A stretch of DNA of 54,813 nt from Oscillibacter sp. PC13 (GTDB lineage: Bacteria; Bacillota; Clostridia; Oscillospirales; Oscillospiraceae), in assembly GCF_900115635.1 (NCBI RefSeq), contig NZ_FOXE01000022.1, forward strand, positions 1 to 54,813. Direction: 5' to 3'. The position numbers were made by a program, and so were the translations under genes. Below, one piece after another: positions 31,890 through 41,216 of the stretch. Below the pieces are notes generated by a model, which did no database searches, was not told where the DNA came from, and saw nothing but the letters and a program-made list of their open reading frames with translations. The number at the start of each line of letters is the position of its first letter. Positions within the stretch are counted from its first letter, which is position 1.

Positions 31890-34316
31890 TTACTGGGGCT
31901 TCACAATCAGGTTCACCAGCCGGTTTTTCACCAGAATGGTCTTGACAATCTTCATACCCTCTGTGGCCTTGGCAACCTTCTCCACGGCCAATGCCGCCTC
32001 TACCACTGCCTGCTCCTCACTGTCGGTCGGCATGGTGATGGTTCCCTTCAGCTTGCCATTGACCTGAACAGCCATATCCACAGCAGCAGCAACCGTCTTG
32101 CTCTCATCAAACTCCGGCCATTCCGCTTGGCAGCACATCTTTCCGGTCTTGGCCGCAAAGCCCAGGCTCTCCCACAGCTCCTCGGTGAGATGGGGAGCAA
32201 AGGGATTCAGCAGCAAAAGCAGATACCGCATATCGCCACGGGTGCAGCCATTGGCATAGAACTCATTCACGAGAGTCATCAAGGCCGCAATGGCGGTGTT
32301 CATCTTCAGGTTATCCACATCATCAGTGACCTTTTTGACGGTCTTGTGAATGGCGGATTCGTTGGCGGGCGTTACGTCATCGCTCTCCTCTGCCTGCTCC
32401 GCCAGGTTCCAGACCCGGTCCAGGAATCGCTTGGATCCCTTTACGGCCTCCGTAGACCAAGTGGCCGCCTTCTCAAAGTCACCCACGAACATGATATAAA
32501 GGCGCATGGTATCGGCACCGTACTGCTCCACAATGTCGTTGGGATTCACCACATTGCCCCGGGACTTGGACATCTTCTCGCCGCCCTCACCCAGAATCAT
32601 ACCGTGGCTGGTGCGCTTGGCATAGGGCTCCTTCGTGGGCACCACGCCAATGTCATACAGGAATTTATGCCAAAAGCGGCTATACAGCAGGTGCAGCGTG
32701 GTGTGTTCCATGCCGCCGTTGTACCAGTCCACAGGGGACCAGTAATCCAGCGCCTCCTTCGAAGCCAGGGCCTTGTCGTTATGGGGATCCATATACCGCA
32801 GGAAATACCAGCTGGAACCAGCCCACTGGGGCATCGTATCGGTCTCTCGCTGGGCAGGGCCTCCACACTTGGGGCAGGTGGTATTTACCCAGTCTGTCAT
32901 TTTGCTGAGGGGAGATTCACCGGTGTCTGTGACCTCGTAGGAGTCCACCTCCGGCAGCAGCAGAGGCAGCTGCTCTTCCGGCAGGGGCACCCAGCCGCAC
33001 TTGTCGCAGTGCACCAGGGGAATCGGCTCGCCCCAATAGCGCTGGCGGGAGAACACCCAGTCCCGGAGCTTGAAGTTGGTCTTGGGATGACCCAGCCCCT
33101 GCTCGGTGACCCACTTCTTCATGGTTGGGATGGCTTCCTTCACGGTAAGCCCATTGAGGAATCCCGAGTTTACCATAACGCCGGTGTCGTCCTTCAGAGT
33201 GAAGGCCTCTTTCGTGATGTCGCCGCCCTGCACTACCTCAATGATGGGCAGGCCGAACTTCGTGGCAAACTCCCAGTCGCGCTGGTCGTGGCCGGGCACG
33301 CCCATAACGGCGCCGGTGCCGTAGCTCATCAACACGTAGTCAGAGACAAATACAGGAATGTGGGTGCCGTTTGCGGGATTAATCGCCTCCACACCTGCAA
33401 GGCGCACGCCGGTTTTGTCCTTATTCAGCTCACTGCGTTCAAAGTCAGACTTGTGCGCAGCCTCCTCCCGGTAGGCAGCAACCTCGTCCCAGTTTTGAAT
33501 CCGGTCCTTCCATTTGTCCAGGAAGGGGTGCTCCGGAGAGAGTACCATATAGGTAACGCCGAACAGCGTGTCGCACCGCGTGGTATAAACCGTCATGGTG
33601 TCACCGGCAGTGGTTTGGAAGTCCACCTCCGTACCTTCGCTGCGGCCAATCCAGTTTTTCTGCTGGATCTTCACCCGCTCAATAAAATCCAGATCGTCCA
33701 AGTCATCAATCAGCCGGTCCGCATACTTGGTGATGGCCAGCATCCACTGGCTCTTCTCCTTGCGGATGACCTCGCCGCCGCAGCGCTCGCATACACCCTC
33801 CACAACCTCCTCGTTGGCCAGGACGATCTTGCAGCTGGTACACCAGTTGACGGGCATGGAAGCTTTGTAAGCCAACCCTTTTTTAAACATCTGGAGGAAA
33901 ATCCACTGAGTCCATTTGTAATAGTTGGGGTCGGTCGTATTCACCTCCCGATCCCAGTCGAAGGAATAGCCCAGCATCTGAAGCTGCTTGCGGAAGTTCG
34001 CCACATTGTCGTGGGTCACCTTGGCGGGATGGGTGTGGGTCTTGATGGCAAAGTTCTCCGTGGGCAGGCCAAAAGCGTCATAACCGATGGGGAACAAGAC
34101 ATTATAGCCCTGCATCCGCTTTTTCCGGCAGATAATGTCCATGGCCGTGAAGGGCCGGGCATGGCCTACATGAAGGCCTTGGGCAGAGGGATAGGGGAAT
34201 TCAATCAAGCCAAAAAATTTTTCCCGGTTCTTGTCACCGGTGACAGCAGCAAAGGGCTTTGTCTCCAGCCATTTGTCCTGCCACTTTTTTTCTATACTGG
34301 TAAAATCGTACTTCAT
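31890..34316 (-). CDS. leuS: Leucyl-tRNA synthetase
   Basis: An 808-residue class I synthetase. The HIGH box is GLHVGHARP (about 46-54) and KMSKS is EKMSKSRGN (about 575-583). The editing domain is in between (about 220-410, with [22 protein letters not shown]), and a CxxC zinc site occurs at CTSCK ... CERCGGE. AAAGGAG precedes the ATG. A leucine T-box controls it. The 150 bases after the stop hold the rpsU promoter but no clear terminator. Confidence 0.97.
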   Translation of the reverse strand: MKYDFTSIEKKWQDKWLETKPFAAVTGDKNREKFFGLIEFPYPSAQGLHVGHARPFTAMDIICRKKRMQGYNVLFPIGYDAFGLPTENFAIKTHTHPAKVTHDNVANFRKQLQMLGYSFDWDREVNTTDPNYYKWTQWIFLQMFKKGLAYKASMPVNWCTSCKIVLANEEVVEGVCERCGGEVIRKEKSQWMLAITKYADRLIDDLDDLDFIERVKIQQKNWIGRSEGTEVDFQTTAGDTMTVYTTRCDTLFGVTYMVLSPEHPFLDKWKDRIQNWDEVAAYREEAAHKSDFERSELNKDKTGVRLAGVEAINPANGTHIPVFVSDYVLMSYGTGAVMGVPGHDQRDWEFATKFGLPIIEVVQGGDITKEAFTLKDDTGVMVNSGFLNGLTVKEAIPTMKKWVTEQGLGHPKTNFKLRDWVFSRQRYWGEPIPLVHCDKCGWVPLPEEQLPLLLPEVDSYEVTDTGESPLSKMTDWVNTTCPKCGGPAQRETDTMPQWAGSSWYFLRYMDPHNDKALASKEALDYWSPVDWYNGGMEHTTLHLLYSRFWHKFLYDIGVVPTKEPYAKRTSHGMILGEGGEKMSKSRGNVVNPNDIVEQYGADTMRLYIMFVGDFEKAATWSTEAVKGSKRFLDRVWNLAEQAEESDDVTPANESAIHKTVKKVTDDVDNLKMNTAIAALMTLVNEFYANGCTRGDMRYLLLLLNPFAPHLTEELWESLGFAAKTGKMCCQAEWPEFDESKTVAAAVDMAVQVNGKLKGTITMPTDSEEQAVVEAALAVEKVAKATEGMKIVKTILVKNRLVNLIVKPQ

Positions 34317-34363
34317 CTCTGACTCCTTTATCTTTCCATCATGTTCTATATAAAATACAAATC

Positions 34364-34617
34364 AAAAACGCCCCTGACCGTTTCGGTCAGGGGCGTCTGA
34401 ACGCGATACCACCCTGATTCAGCTGCCAGTCACCCGGTCAGCCCTCTGTGATCCCAAGGATCAGCAGCCGATAACGGGGCCTGCCGTCCTGCCTTACTGG
34501 TATTCAGGCAGGAGACTCCAGGATCAGTTATACACGGGACTCCCCCACCGGCTCACAGCAGCCGCCGGCTCTCTGGAGGCGGAAGTTCCCATCTTTTTCC
34601 CCTTCAAAGTCTTTGAC
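34364..34617 (-). promoter_or_regulatory. T-box riboswitch (leucine) before leuS
   Basis: On the minus strand the T-box AGGGTGGTATCGCG (34415-34402) and a terminator stem (34395-34369) with a T run. The specifier triplet in stem I reads CTG (34527-34525, context AACTGATCC), a leucine codon. Confidence 0.93.
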
Positions 34618-34623
34618 AGAGTT

Positions 34624-34652
34624 ATTTTACGGGCGTTTTTGTTTTTTGTCAA
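34624..34652 (-). promoter_or_regulatory. Promoter of the leuS T-box leader
   Basis: On the minus strand TTGACA (34652-34647), 17-base spacer, TAAAAT (34629-34624). Start near 34617. Confidence 0.88.
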
Positions 34653-34773
34653 GAGTACAACCCAAAATAGCCGTCTTTTCCGCTTCAGACGGCTTCAACA
34701 GCTGTTATTCAAGGCGTACTTTTTCTTCTTCTTAATCGTTTTTTCCCTCATTCACTCCCACTCGATTGCCAAT

Positions 34774-35499
34774 TTATGATTTGCACTCATTTGTCGGAGT
34801 GAAGGACCATTTACCGTTCAGCAGGAGAACTGCTGTATATCCGGAAAAGATCTTGTTTTCAAGAAAGGCCAGGATTTTTTTCACCGGTTTTGTAAAAATG
34901 TCAATCAGCAACCCATTGCAGATGGCAAAAATCAGGGTGCCCTCCCGAACCATGTCCGTTGGGATTCCATTCAAGCGGCAAATCAGAATAGAAACCAGCA
35001 CGTACACAATATCCAGAAGGATTTTACTGGTGCCAAACTGAATGTGGAGCCGCTCCGTCATAATGCCGCAAAATGCCTCCGGCGGGTAATTGAGGAACCG
35101 TGCGTACTTGATAATTGTAAAGCCAAGGCTGATCAAAAGCATTCCAACAAAAAACAGGCCGAAACGCTGTGCATAGGTCTGCGGGTGCAGCGCCTGAAAA
35201 GGTGGAAAGGTATATCGAAAAAAGTTCAGAATAAATGTTTGCATGATGACAGGAACTGCCTGCAAAAAGCGAATCCGCTCAAACCGCTTTCCCAGCAGCA
35301 GGATCTGAAAAATGAGAAACAGGCTGTACAAAAGAAACATTGCGGTGCCAACTTTTATATGCAGTGCGGCCGCAATTGCAGAGCAGGTCCCTGTGGAGGT
35401 TGTTTGCCCAAGACCGGCGATGATCCCAAATGTCGCTCCTATGGAGAGGGAGGTAACCCCGAACAAAAGTTCCGCGAATTTTGTAAGAGCCGTTTTCAT
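34774..35499 (-). CDS. YczE/YitT-like membrane protein (DUF6198 type)
   Basis: A 241-residue protein with about five transmembrane segments. The N-terminal helix LLFGVTSLSIGATFGIIAGLGQTTSTGT and the later FFVGMLLISLGFTIIKYARF repeat the half-pattern seen in YczE-like proteins. Function unknown; YitT/YczE relatives are suspected permeases. The ATG at 35499 has a weak AAAGG far upstream. It is divergent from a LysR regulator 35953-36891, with a large inverted repeat between the two. Confidence 0.75.
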   Translation of the reverse strand: MKTALTKFAELLFGVTSLSIGATFGIIAGLGQTTSTGTCSAIAAALHIKVGTAMFLLYSLFLIFQILLLGKRFERIRFLQAVPVIMQTFILNFFRYTFPPFQALHPQTYAQRFGLFFVGMLLISLGFTIIKYARFLNYPPEAFCGIMTERLHIQFGTSKILLDIVYVLVSILICRLNGIPTDMVREGTLIFAICNGLLIDIFTKPVKKILAFLENKIFSGYTAVLLLNGKWSFTPTNECKS

Positions 35500-35641
35500 A
35501 AGCAATCGTCAAATACCTTTCTAGCCAAATTTATATGTACAAGAAATTTATGTACAAGCATTTAAGCATTTAAAATAGCCATCGCAGTATGGCTTGCAGG
35601 AAACAGTTTCCTATGAAAGTCGTCCTTTGTCAAACTAAAAG

Positions 35642-35760
35642 ATGAGTCCACCGCAGCTGCCGCCGCAGGTAATGAAACACGTATAAAAAGATGGAAAATG
35701 CTGGCTGCTTGCATATACCAACTTGTGTATCGCCTGCGGCGGCAACTGCGGTGGACTCAT
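35642..35760. repeat. 28-bp inverted repeat forming a 119-base hairpin
   Basis: The arms 35642-35669 and 35733-35760 are complementary over 28 bases with one mismatch (a G-U pair in RNA), enclosing 63 bases. It has no T run on either side, so it is not an ordinary terminator. It may be a miniature transposable element or a structured regulator in the YczE-LysR intergenic region (35500-35952), which otherwise holds only the LysR promoter. Confidence 0.8.
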
Positions 35761-35797
35761 AGATCTGCACCAAGGAATCGCGCCATTTGTTCTTAAT

Positions 35798-35826
35798 TTG
35801 ACAGGTATCGGTCTTTCGCCTATAAT
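35798..35826 (+). promoter_or_regulatory. Promoter of the second LysR gene
   Basis: TTGACA, 17-base spacer, TATAAT: a perfect sigma-A match. Start near 35833, giving a 120-base leader. Confidence 0.9.
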
Positions 35827-35952
35827 GTGATAGAACATGATCCTGTATTGTATTAAATCACAAGATTGATTCTTTTGGAAATGCCGCTTTTGTATGAGCA
35901 TGCATAGGAAAAAGTTATGCTTAGAGAAGCATTGGCTTTTGGGAGGGCAACC

Positions 35953-36891
35953 ATGACTTTGCAGCAACTGAGATATGTCGTAGAGATTTTCCACTGTGGT
36001 TCCATTACAGCAGCTGCCCAGAAGCTGTTTGTCACGCAGCCCAGCATCAGCCGGGCGATCCGTGACCTGGAGTCCGAAATAGGGGTTACCATTCTTGAGC
36101 GCAATCCTGGCGGCGTATCCTTTACTGCGGATGGGCTGGAACTGCTGGTGTATGCAAAGTCAATCCTGGAACAGGCTTCCAGTATGAAAATGCGTTTTTT
36201 AAATTCAAAGGAAAATGAAATGCTGCGCCTTACCGTATCTGTTCAGCACTATATTTTTCCCATTGATGCTATGATCAATTTTGTAAATCAGCGCCTGGCT
36301 GAAACCCCGTCTTTTACAATCAATCTTCGTGATGGAAATACCTCCCAGGTTGTAAAGGATGTGTTGTTCCAGCACAGTAAAATAGGGGTTCTCTACATCT
36401 CCAATGCAACCAGCCATTTTATGCATCAGCTGTTTCAGAAAAACGATCTGGAATTTCATCCAATGGGGACATTTTCCCCTCAGGTTTATCTGCGGCGCGG
36501 CCACCCTCTGGCTGGCTATAGTGCCATTTCCTCTGAACAGCTCCTGCCGTATCCCTGTGTCCGCTATGAGTCCGGCGGGGATCTGTTTAATTTTGCAGAG
36601 GAAATCATCGTTCTGGAAGATACTTCCAAGTGCATTTTTGTAACGGACCGTTCCGCCCTGTTCAGCTTTCTCCGGTGTACGGATGCATACGGCATGGGTT
36701 CAGGCTGTCTGCTGCCGCACGTCATTGGCCCGGATATTGTCTCCATTCCGCTGCAGGACCGCACGGAAGGAATGCAGATTGGCTGGATCAAGCTGAAAAA
36801 CACCGTTATTCAGCCACAGATGGAAGATTACATTCATTTTATGGAGTCCTCCCTGCGGAAGTGTTCCGGGCTGAACTGCTCTTTAAACTGA
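35953..36891 (+). CDS. LysR family regulator
   Basis: A 312-residue regulator with helix-turn-helix at 1-60 (GSITAAAQKLFVTQPSISRAIRDLESEIGVTILERN) and an effector domain at about 90-300. The ATG at 35953 has GGGAGGG five bases upstream and gives the standard LysR start MTLQQLRYVVEIF; an earlier in-frame ATG at 35917 has no site. The likely target is the divergent YczE-like gene. It has its own perfect promoter and a strong terminator. Confidence 0.9.
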   Translation: MTLQQLRYVVEIFHCGSITAAAQKLFVTQPSISRAIRDLESEIGVTILERNPGGVSFTADGLELLVYAKSILEQASSMKMRFLNSKENEMLRLTVSVQHYIFPIDAMINFVNQRLAETPSFTINLRDGNTSQVVKDVLFQHSKIGVLYISNATSHFMHQLFQKNDLEFHPMGTFSPQVYLRRGHPLAGYSAISSEQLLPYPCVRYESGGDLFNFAEEIIVLEDTSKCIFVTDRSALFSFLRCTDAYGMGSGCLLPHVIGPDIVSIPLQDRTEGMQIGWIKLKNTVIQPQMEDYIHFMESSLRKCSGLNCSLN

Positions 36892-36929
36892 AATTCTGAA
36901 GATATCTATATCAACTTAAAAACAAAAAA

Positions 36930-36976
36930 CGGCAGGGGCGTTGGAGCGTGCATCTCCAATATCCCTGCCGCCTTTT
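36930..36976. terminator. Bidirectional terminator after lysR
   Basis: A two-part stem (CGGCAGGG/CCCTGCCG and TTGGAG/CTCCAA, 36930-36970), followed by CCTTTTTG on the plus strand and GTTTTTTGTTTTT on the minus strand. Confidence 0.85.
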
Positions 36977-37002
36977 TGCTTTTCAAGAGAATTTGGCTCA
37001 TC

Positions 37003-37035
37003 AAAAACGGATACGGGCAGGTCCTGCCCGTATCC
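37003..37035 (-). terminator. Terminator of the smc-rsfS operon
   Basis: A 13-bp perfect stem (37009-37021 with 37023-37035), followed on the minus strand by GTTTTTG. It lies about 50 bases past the rsfS stop. Confidence 0.82.
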
Positions 37036-37085
37036 AAATACATCCCTGTCCAAATGGCTTTATGCACCTTCGGCACAGGAAGCAC

Positions 37086-37448
37086 TCAGTCCGCAGTCAG
37101 CACGCTGCTGAGATCCAGCGGCTTTCCATCGCTCCACAGCCGTTCCAGAGAATAGAACTCCCGGGCCTCCTCAGAAAACACGTGAATGCAAACACTGCCG
37201 TAGTCCAGCAGAACCCAGGTGTCATCCCGGTAACCCTCCCGGCGCAGCGGGTCCTCGCCCGCCTGTTCCTTCAGTGCCTTCTCCACAGCGCCGCACAGTG
37301 CATTGATCTGGGTGTTGGAAGTACCGGTGGCAATGACAAAATAGTCCGCCAGGGTAGTCAAATCTGTGATTTCAATCGCGGAAATCGCCTTGCCCTTTTT
37401 CTCGTCCAGGGCCTTTGCCGCAATGATAGCCAGTTCCTTTGGTGTCAT
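37086..37448 (-). CDS. rsfS: Ribosomal silencing factor RsfS
   Basis: A 120-residue RsfS/Iojap protein that binds uL14 and keeps ribosomal subunits apart when nutrients are low. The core LADYFVIATGTSNTQINALCGAVE and the end WVLLDYGSVCIHVFSEEAREFYSLERLW are typical. The ATG at 37448 is used because AAAGG lies nine bases before it. It closes the operon after the nadD-yqeK and LCP genes, a conserved order in Firmicutes. Confidence 0.95.
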   Translation of the reverse strand: MTPKELAIIAAKALDEKKGKAISAIEITDLTTLADYFVIATGTSNTQINALCGAVEKALKEQAGEDPLRREGYRDDTWVLLDYGSVCIHVFSEEAREFYSLERLWSDGKPLDLSSVLTAD

Positions 37449-37514
37449 GTGCTTCATCCTTTCTTGATCAGCGGTTTCCAGAGTACGCATCACCCGGATA
37501 CCACCATGCTTCTT

Positions 37515-39044
37515 TTATGCAGCGGGGGCAGGTTCAATGATGGAAAAATCCGGTTCCATCGGATCCGTGGCACCCGTTCCGCCGCTTTCAGACGGCGCCG
37601 TGGTGCCGATATTCCCGTCGGTATTGCCGCCCTCCGGTGGTGTCGTCGTACCAGTATCTCCACCGGTATTGCCGCCATCCGGCGGCGTGGTCGTGCCAGT
37701 ATCCCCACCGGCACCGTCGCCCTCCGGCGGTGTCGTCGTACCGGTGCCTCCACCGCTGCCGCCGTCTCCTGGAAGCGTTTCAGGAGAATCTCCAGTGCCC
37801 GGATCGATTGGATTTCCATCTTCATCCACATCAGGTTCCTCAGGCTCAGTCTCCGGTTTGGATGGCTTTACCGGCGCCACTGCCGCCTTACCGTCCTCTA
37901 CATGGCCGGTGGAAGAACTGACAGACCCGTTGGAATTCACAGACATGATGTCCAAATCGCTGAGGGTAAATTTCTCCACAAAGGGACTCAGCTCATTATT
38001 TACCAGCTCCAGCAGTTCCTTTGGATAAGGTGTGACATAGGACTGCATATTGCCGTAGGTCCGGCTGTAGCAGGTGGCGCTGTAATTGCCGGGCATGGTG
38101 ACAAATTTGATGTTTTCCATCTTCAGGCCGCCCATAATGGCCTGTTGGCCAAACCAAAAAAGGTTCTGGTAGGAGAGATCCGTCTTCACATTCTCCTCAA
38201 ACACCTTGACGAGTTGTTTGATCTTGGGAACGTTTTGAATTTTTAAAAGCTGCTCAATCACAGCCTTGAGAAAGTTCTGCTGGGTCTCAATCCGGCCAAT
38301 ATCACCATTATTGTATCCATTTTTTCCATCCCGGAACCGAACAACCTGCATCGCCATGTCGCCGTCCAGCAGCTGATATCCCTTCTTCACGTTAATCGCC
38401 AGATCCTGAAGGGGATCCCAGTACTGCATATCCCGGGGGACATCAAACCAGACGCCGCCAATGGCATCCACCAGCTCGCCTACAGCTTCCCATTCCACAA
38501 TTACCTGAAAATCCGGTGTAAAGCCCACCAGTTGGGAGATCTCCTTGTACAGGGCCTGGATTCCCTTCTCTCCGCCGCCATACCAATTATATACGGAGTT
38601 GATCTTCTTAATATCCCATGGGACGTTTACCATGGTGTCACGGGGAATGTTCAGCACTGTCAGCTTTTGGTCCGTAACATTATAGGAGGCCAGCATCATG
38701 GTGTCGCAATTGCCGCCTCCGCCGGTGTCCCGGCCTAAAACCAGAACTGTATACCAGTCCTTGGTCTTCCGCTCACCATCGGCTCGTGGCTGCACACCGT
38801 CGCCGTAGTCAATTTCTTCCGCTTCGCTCCCCTCTCCGCCGACAGGCTTTTCCTTTTCCAAATCGGGGCGGACAAATACGCTCTGCCAAGCCAGGACGCC
38901 CACCAGCACCACAGCCAGCACCGCCGCCACGGCAATCAGTACTTTTTGCTGGCGGGTCAGGCGGCTTGGCTTCTTTGGTCTTTTCTCTTTTGGCTGCTTT
39001 TGCGGCCTTCCACCCGCCACGCGCTTTCCAGTCTCTCTGTCCAC
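37515..39044 (-). CDS. LytR-CpsA-Psr (LCP) family protein
   Basis: A 509-residue enzyme of the LCP family, which attaches wall teichoic acid or other glycopolymers to peptidoglycan. A basic proline-rich tail (1-27) precedes one transmembrane helix (about 29-50). The LCP domain (about 95-360) shows VLVLGRDTGGGGNCDTMML, LNIPRDTMVNVPW and a KINSVYNWYGG loop with the polyprenyl-phosphate-binding arginines. After about residue 385 the chain is low-complexity: glutamate/proline stretches, then repeats of GTTTPPEGGNTGGD type, a likely wall-spanning spacer. Start is GTG, eight bases after the nadD-yqeK stop. Confidence 0.92.
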   Translation of the reverse strand: MDRETGKRVAGGRPQKQPKEKRPKKPSRLTRQQKVLIAVAAVLAVVLVGVLAWQSVFVRPDLEKEKPVGGEGSEAEEIDYGDGVQPRADGERKTKDWYTVLVLGRDTGGGGNCDTMMLASYNVTDQKLTVLNIPRDTMVNVPWDIKKINSVYNWYGGGEKGIQALYKEISQLVGFTPDFQVIVEWEAVGELVDAIGGVWFDVPRDMQYWDPLQDLAINVKKGYQLLDGDMAMQVVRFRDGKNGYNNGDIGRIETQQNFLKAVIEQLLKIQNVPKIKQLVKVFEENVKTDLSYQNLFWFGQQAIMGGLKMENIKFVTMPGNYSATCYSRTYGNMQSYVTPYPKELLELVNNELSPFVEKFTLSDLDIMSVNSNGSVSSSTGHVEDGKAAVAPVKPSKPETEPEEPDVDEDGNPIDPGTGDSPETLPGDGGSGGGTGTTTPPEGDGAGGDTGTTTPPDGGNTGGDTGTTTPPEGGNTDGNIGTTAPSESGGTGATDPMEPDFSIIEPAPAA

Positions 39045-39051
39045 TGTCTCT

Positions 39052-40242
39052 CTATCCTTTCAGTGCATCCCGGGCCTCAAGGGTGGCACGGTGCACGGGA
39101 TTTCCCATGGCCGTCATCTCTTCAACGGTCATCTCCAGGCCCAGCAACAGGCCGGCATTCAGGTCTTTATAGCACACATTGCGCAGTTTGTCCACCCCCG
39201 GGAAATCCCGGGAGGGCTCAATATAATCCGCCAGATAGATAATTTTTTCCAGCAGCGTCATCCCCGCATGGCCCGTGGTGTGCCACCAGATGGCACTGTA
39301 AATCTCTTCGTCCACGCCGAACACATCCCGTGCAATGGCAGCGCCGGTCTTGGCGTGAAGCAGTTTCAATGCCTTTTGCTCCAACTCGTCCAGCTGGATG
39401 TGATACTGCGCGCACAGCGCCAGCTGCTCCTCCATATTCAGCCTTTTGGTGCAGTCGTGTAGCAGCGCCGCCACTCTCGCTTTTTCCACATCCGCGCCGT
39501 AGCGCTCCGCCAGGCGGATGGCCTCCTGCTCCGTTCCCAGCACATGGGGGATGCGTTTATGCTTGAGATAGCTCAACGCCACCGGCCGCAGCTGGCTGAT
39601 AGAAAGATGCTTCAAATCGGCATGGGTGCGGTACAGTCTCTCCCGCAGGATGTATCCATAAACCGCGGGAGCCAGCAGGCTGCCACCGCCTCCAATGGCC
39701 AGCTGTTCCCGCAGATCCGTGGAGGAGACCTCCACAACTCCGGGAATGCTCAGAGTAAACAGCCGCGCCTGGGGGTAGTTTTGATAGAGGTACTCCCGCT
39801 GGGCGGAAAACAGCTCCTCGATGTCCTCTTCCGTCCGTCCGAAGGCCGCGATGCCGGCCAGAGAGAAAATCTCCTCCGGCGCATGCCAGGTCTGAATGGT
39901 TAAAAACATGTCTGTGCCCATCAGCAGCCACAGCTCATCCTCCGGATACTGCTCCTTCAGCTGGGCCAGAGTATCCGAGGTATAGCTCTTTCCCTCCCGA
40001 CGAAGCTCCAGGTCCAGTACTTCCACCTGGTCCCCCAGCCCCGTTTGCTCTGCGGCCAGGCGGGTCATCTCCAGTCGCTGGTCCGGCGTGGGAGAGCCGG
40101 CCGGCAAATCCTTATGGGGCGGCAGTCCCGCCGGGATCAGCAGCAGCCGGTCCAGCTTCAAGAGTTCAAATACCGCCCGGGCCGCGGTAATGTGACCCAG
40201 ATGAGGCGGGTTGAAGGTTCCGCCGTAGATACCGATTTTCAT
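39052..40242 (-). CDS. NadD-YqeK fusion: NaMN adenylyltransferase and HD hydrolase
   Basis: A 396-residue two-domain protein. Residues 1-200 are NadD (GIYGGTFNPPHLGHITAA with the HxGH nucleotide site; later VEVSSTDLREQLAIGG, the ISSTxIR motif). Residues about 212-396 are a YqeK-type HD hydrolase (ARVAALLHDCTKR, WWHTTGHAGM, ADYIEPSRDFPG), the family that splits diadenosine tetraphosphate. In most Firmicutes these are two adjacent genes; here no stop separates them. It joins the last shared step of NAD synthesis to nucleotide clean-up. Confidence 0.93.
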   Translation of the reverse strand: MKIGIYGGTFNPPHLGHITAARAVFELLKLDRLLLIPAGLPPHKDLPAGSPTPDQRLEMTRLAAEQTGLGDQVEVLDLELRREGKSYTSDTLAQLKEQYPEDELWLLMGTDMFLTIQTWHAPEEIFSLAGIAAFGRTEEDIEELFSAQREYLYQNYPQARLFTLSIPGVVEVSSTDLREQLAIGGGGSLLAPAVYGYILRERLYRTHADLKHLSISQLRPVALSYLKHKRIPHVLGTEQEAIRLAERYGADVEKARVAALLHDCTKRLNMEEQLALCAQYHIQLDELEQKALKLLHAKTGAAIARDVFGVDEEIYSAIWWHTTGHAGMTLLEKIIYLADYIEPSRDFPGVDKLRNVCYKDLNAGLLLGLEMTVEEMTAMGNPVHRATLEARDALKG

Positions 40243-40256
40243 GATGCTTCCTTCTT

Positions 40257-40586
40257 CTAAACAGGTTTCTTCTTTGCCGGTTTCACCAGCTGAATCCGCT
40301 TGTCCCTGGGCTTGGAGTGGCTCTCCCGGTACAGCACGAATTTTGTGCCGATGACCTGGACCACTTCGCTGCGGGTGGCCGCGGCCAGCTCCTGAGCGGC
40401 TGTTCTGGCGTCGTACTCGATGTTGTTGTCCAGCACCCGGCCCTTGATCAGCTCCCGGGCCTCCAGCGCGTCGTCCGCCTGTTTGATGAGGTTTTCCCCA
40501 AGGCCGTCCTTCCCCACCTGGAGGATGGTATCAATGGTGTTGGCCAGTCCCCGCAGCTGGGCCCGCTGTTTGCTTGTCAGTTCCAT
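40257..40586 (-). CDS. yhbY: YhbY family RNA-binding protein
   Basis: A 109-residue CRM-domain protein that associates with the 50S precursor. MELTSKQRAQLRGLA and ILQVGKDGLGENLIKQADDALEARELIKGRVLDN match the family closely. A basic tail follows. AGGAG precedes the ATG; 14 bases separate it from nadD-yqeK. Confidence 0.93.
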   Translation of the reverse strand: MELTSKQRAQLRGLANTIDTILQVGKDGLGENLIKQADDALEARELIKGRVLDNNIEYDARTAAQELAAATRSEVVQVIGTKFVLYRESHSKPRDKRIQLVKPAKKKPV

Positions 40587-40619
40587 ATGGTTCTCCTGTT
40601 TTCCCTGTCTTTTCAGACG

Positions 40620-41216
40620 TTATTTCTGCAGATAAGTTGCAAGCTTTTCCGAAAAGGCGGCCAGCGCTTTTCCCCGGTGGGAAATGGCACTCTTCTCCTC
40701 CGCCGTCAGCTGGCCAAAAGTCTTTTTCAGTTCCGGCACAAAAAATACCGGATCGTAGCCGAAGCCGCCCTCTCCCATGGGGGCAAAAGCGATCGTTCCC
40801 TCGCACCGACCCTCCGCCGTCAGCTCATCCCCATTGGGGAATGCGCAGGCGATGGCGCAGGCAAAGTGGGCCGCCCGGGTGGTCTGGCCCCGCATGGTGT
40901 TCAGCAGAAGCTGACAGCGACCTTTGTCATCCAGGCCCTCTCCGCCGTAACGGGCAGAGTACACGCCGGGTCCGCCGTTCAATGCGTCCACGCAGAGGCC
41001 GGAGTCATCCGCGATAGCGGGCAGGCCGGATGCGGCGCAGATGGCCTTTGCCTTCAGCATGGCGTTTTCCGCAAAGGTGGTGCCGGTCTCCTCCACATCC
41101 ACCGCAATTCCCAATTCCCTCGGGCTGACGACTTCTACACCGTACTGAGACAAAATGGCCCCCATCTCTTTCAGCTTTCCCGGATTGTGGGTGGCAAGCA
41201 CAAATTTTTCAGACAT
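40620..41216 (-). CDS. rdgB: XTP/dITP diphosphatase
   Basis: A 198-residue Ham1/RdgB pyrophosphatase removing deaminated purine nucleotides. Motifs: ATHNPGKLKEM (7-17), FAENAMLKAKA, ADDSGLCVDALNGGPGVYSARY and GEGGFGYDPVFFVPE. The ATG overlaps the rph stop by one base (TGATG), with AGGAAG upstream, so the two are coupled; rph-rdgB is a common pair. Confidence 0.95.
   Translation of the reverse strand: MSEKFVLATHNPGKLKEMGAILSQYGVEVVSPRELGIAVDVEETGTTFAENAMLKAKAICAASGLPAIADDSGLCVDALNGGPGVYSARYGGEGLDDKGRCQLLLNTMRGQTTRAAHFACAIACAFPNGDELTAEGRCEGTIAFAPMGEGGFGYDPVFFVPELKKTFGQLTAEEKSAISHRGKALAAFSEKLATYLQK

Noticed and set aside
31683..34322. An 879-codon plus-strand frame
   Set aside because: Exact antisense of leuS, without start signals or recognisable domains.
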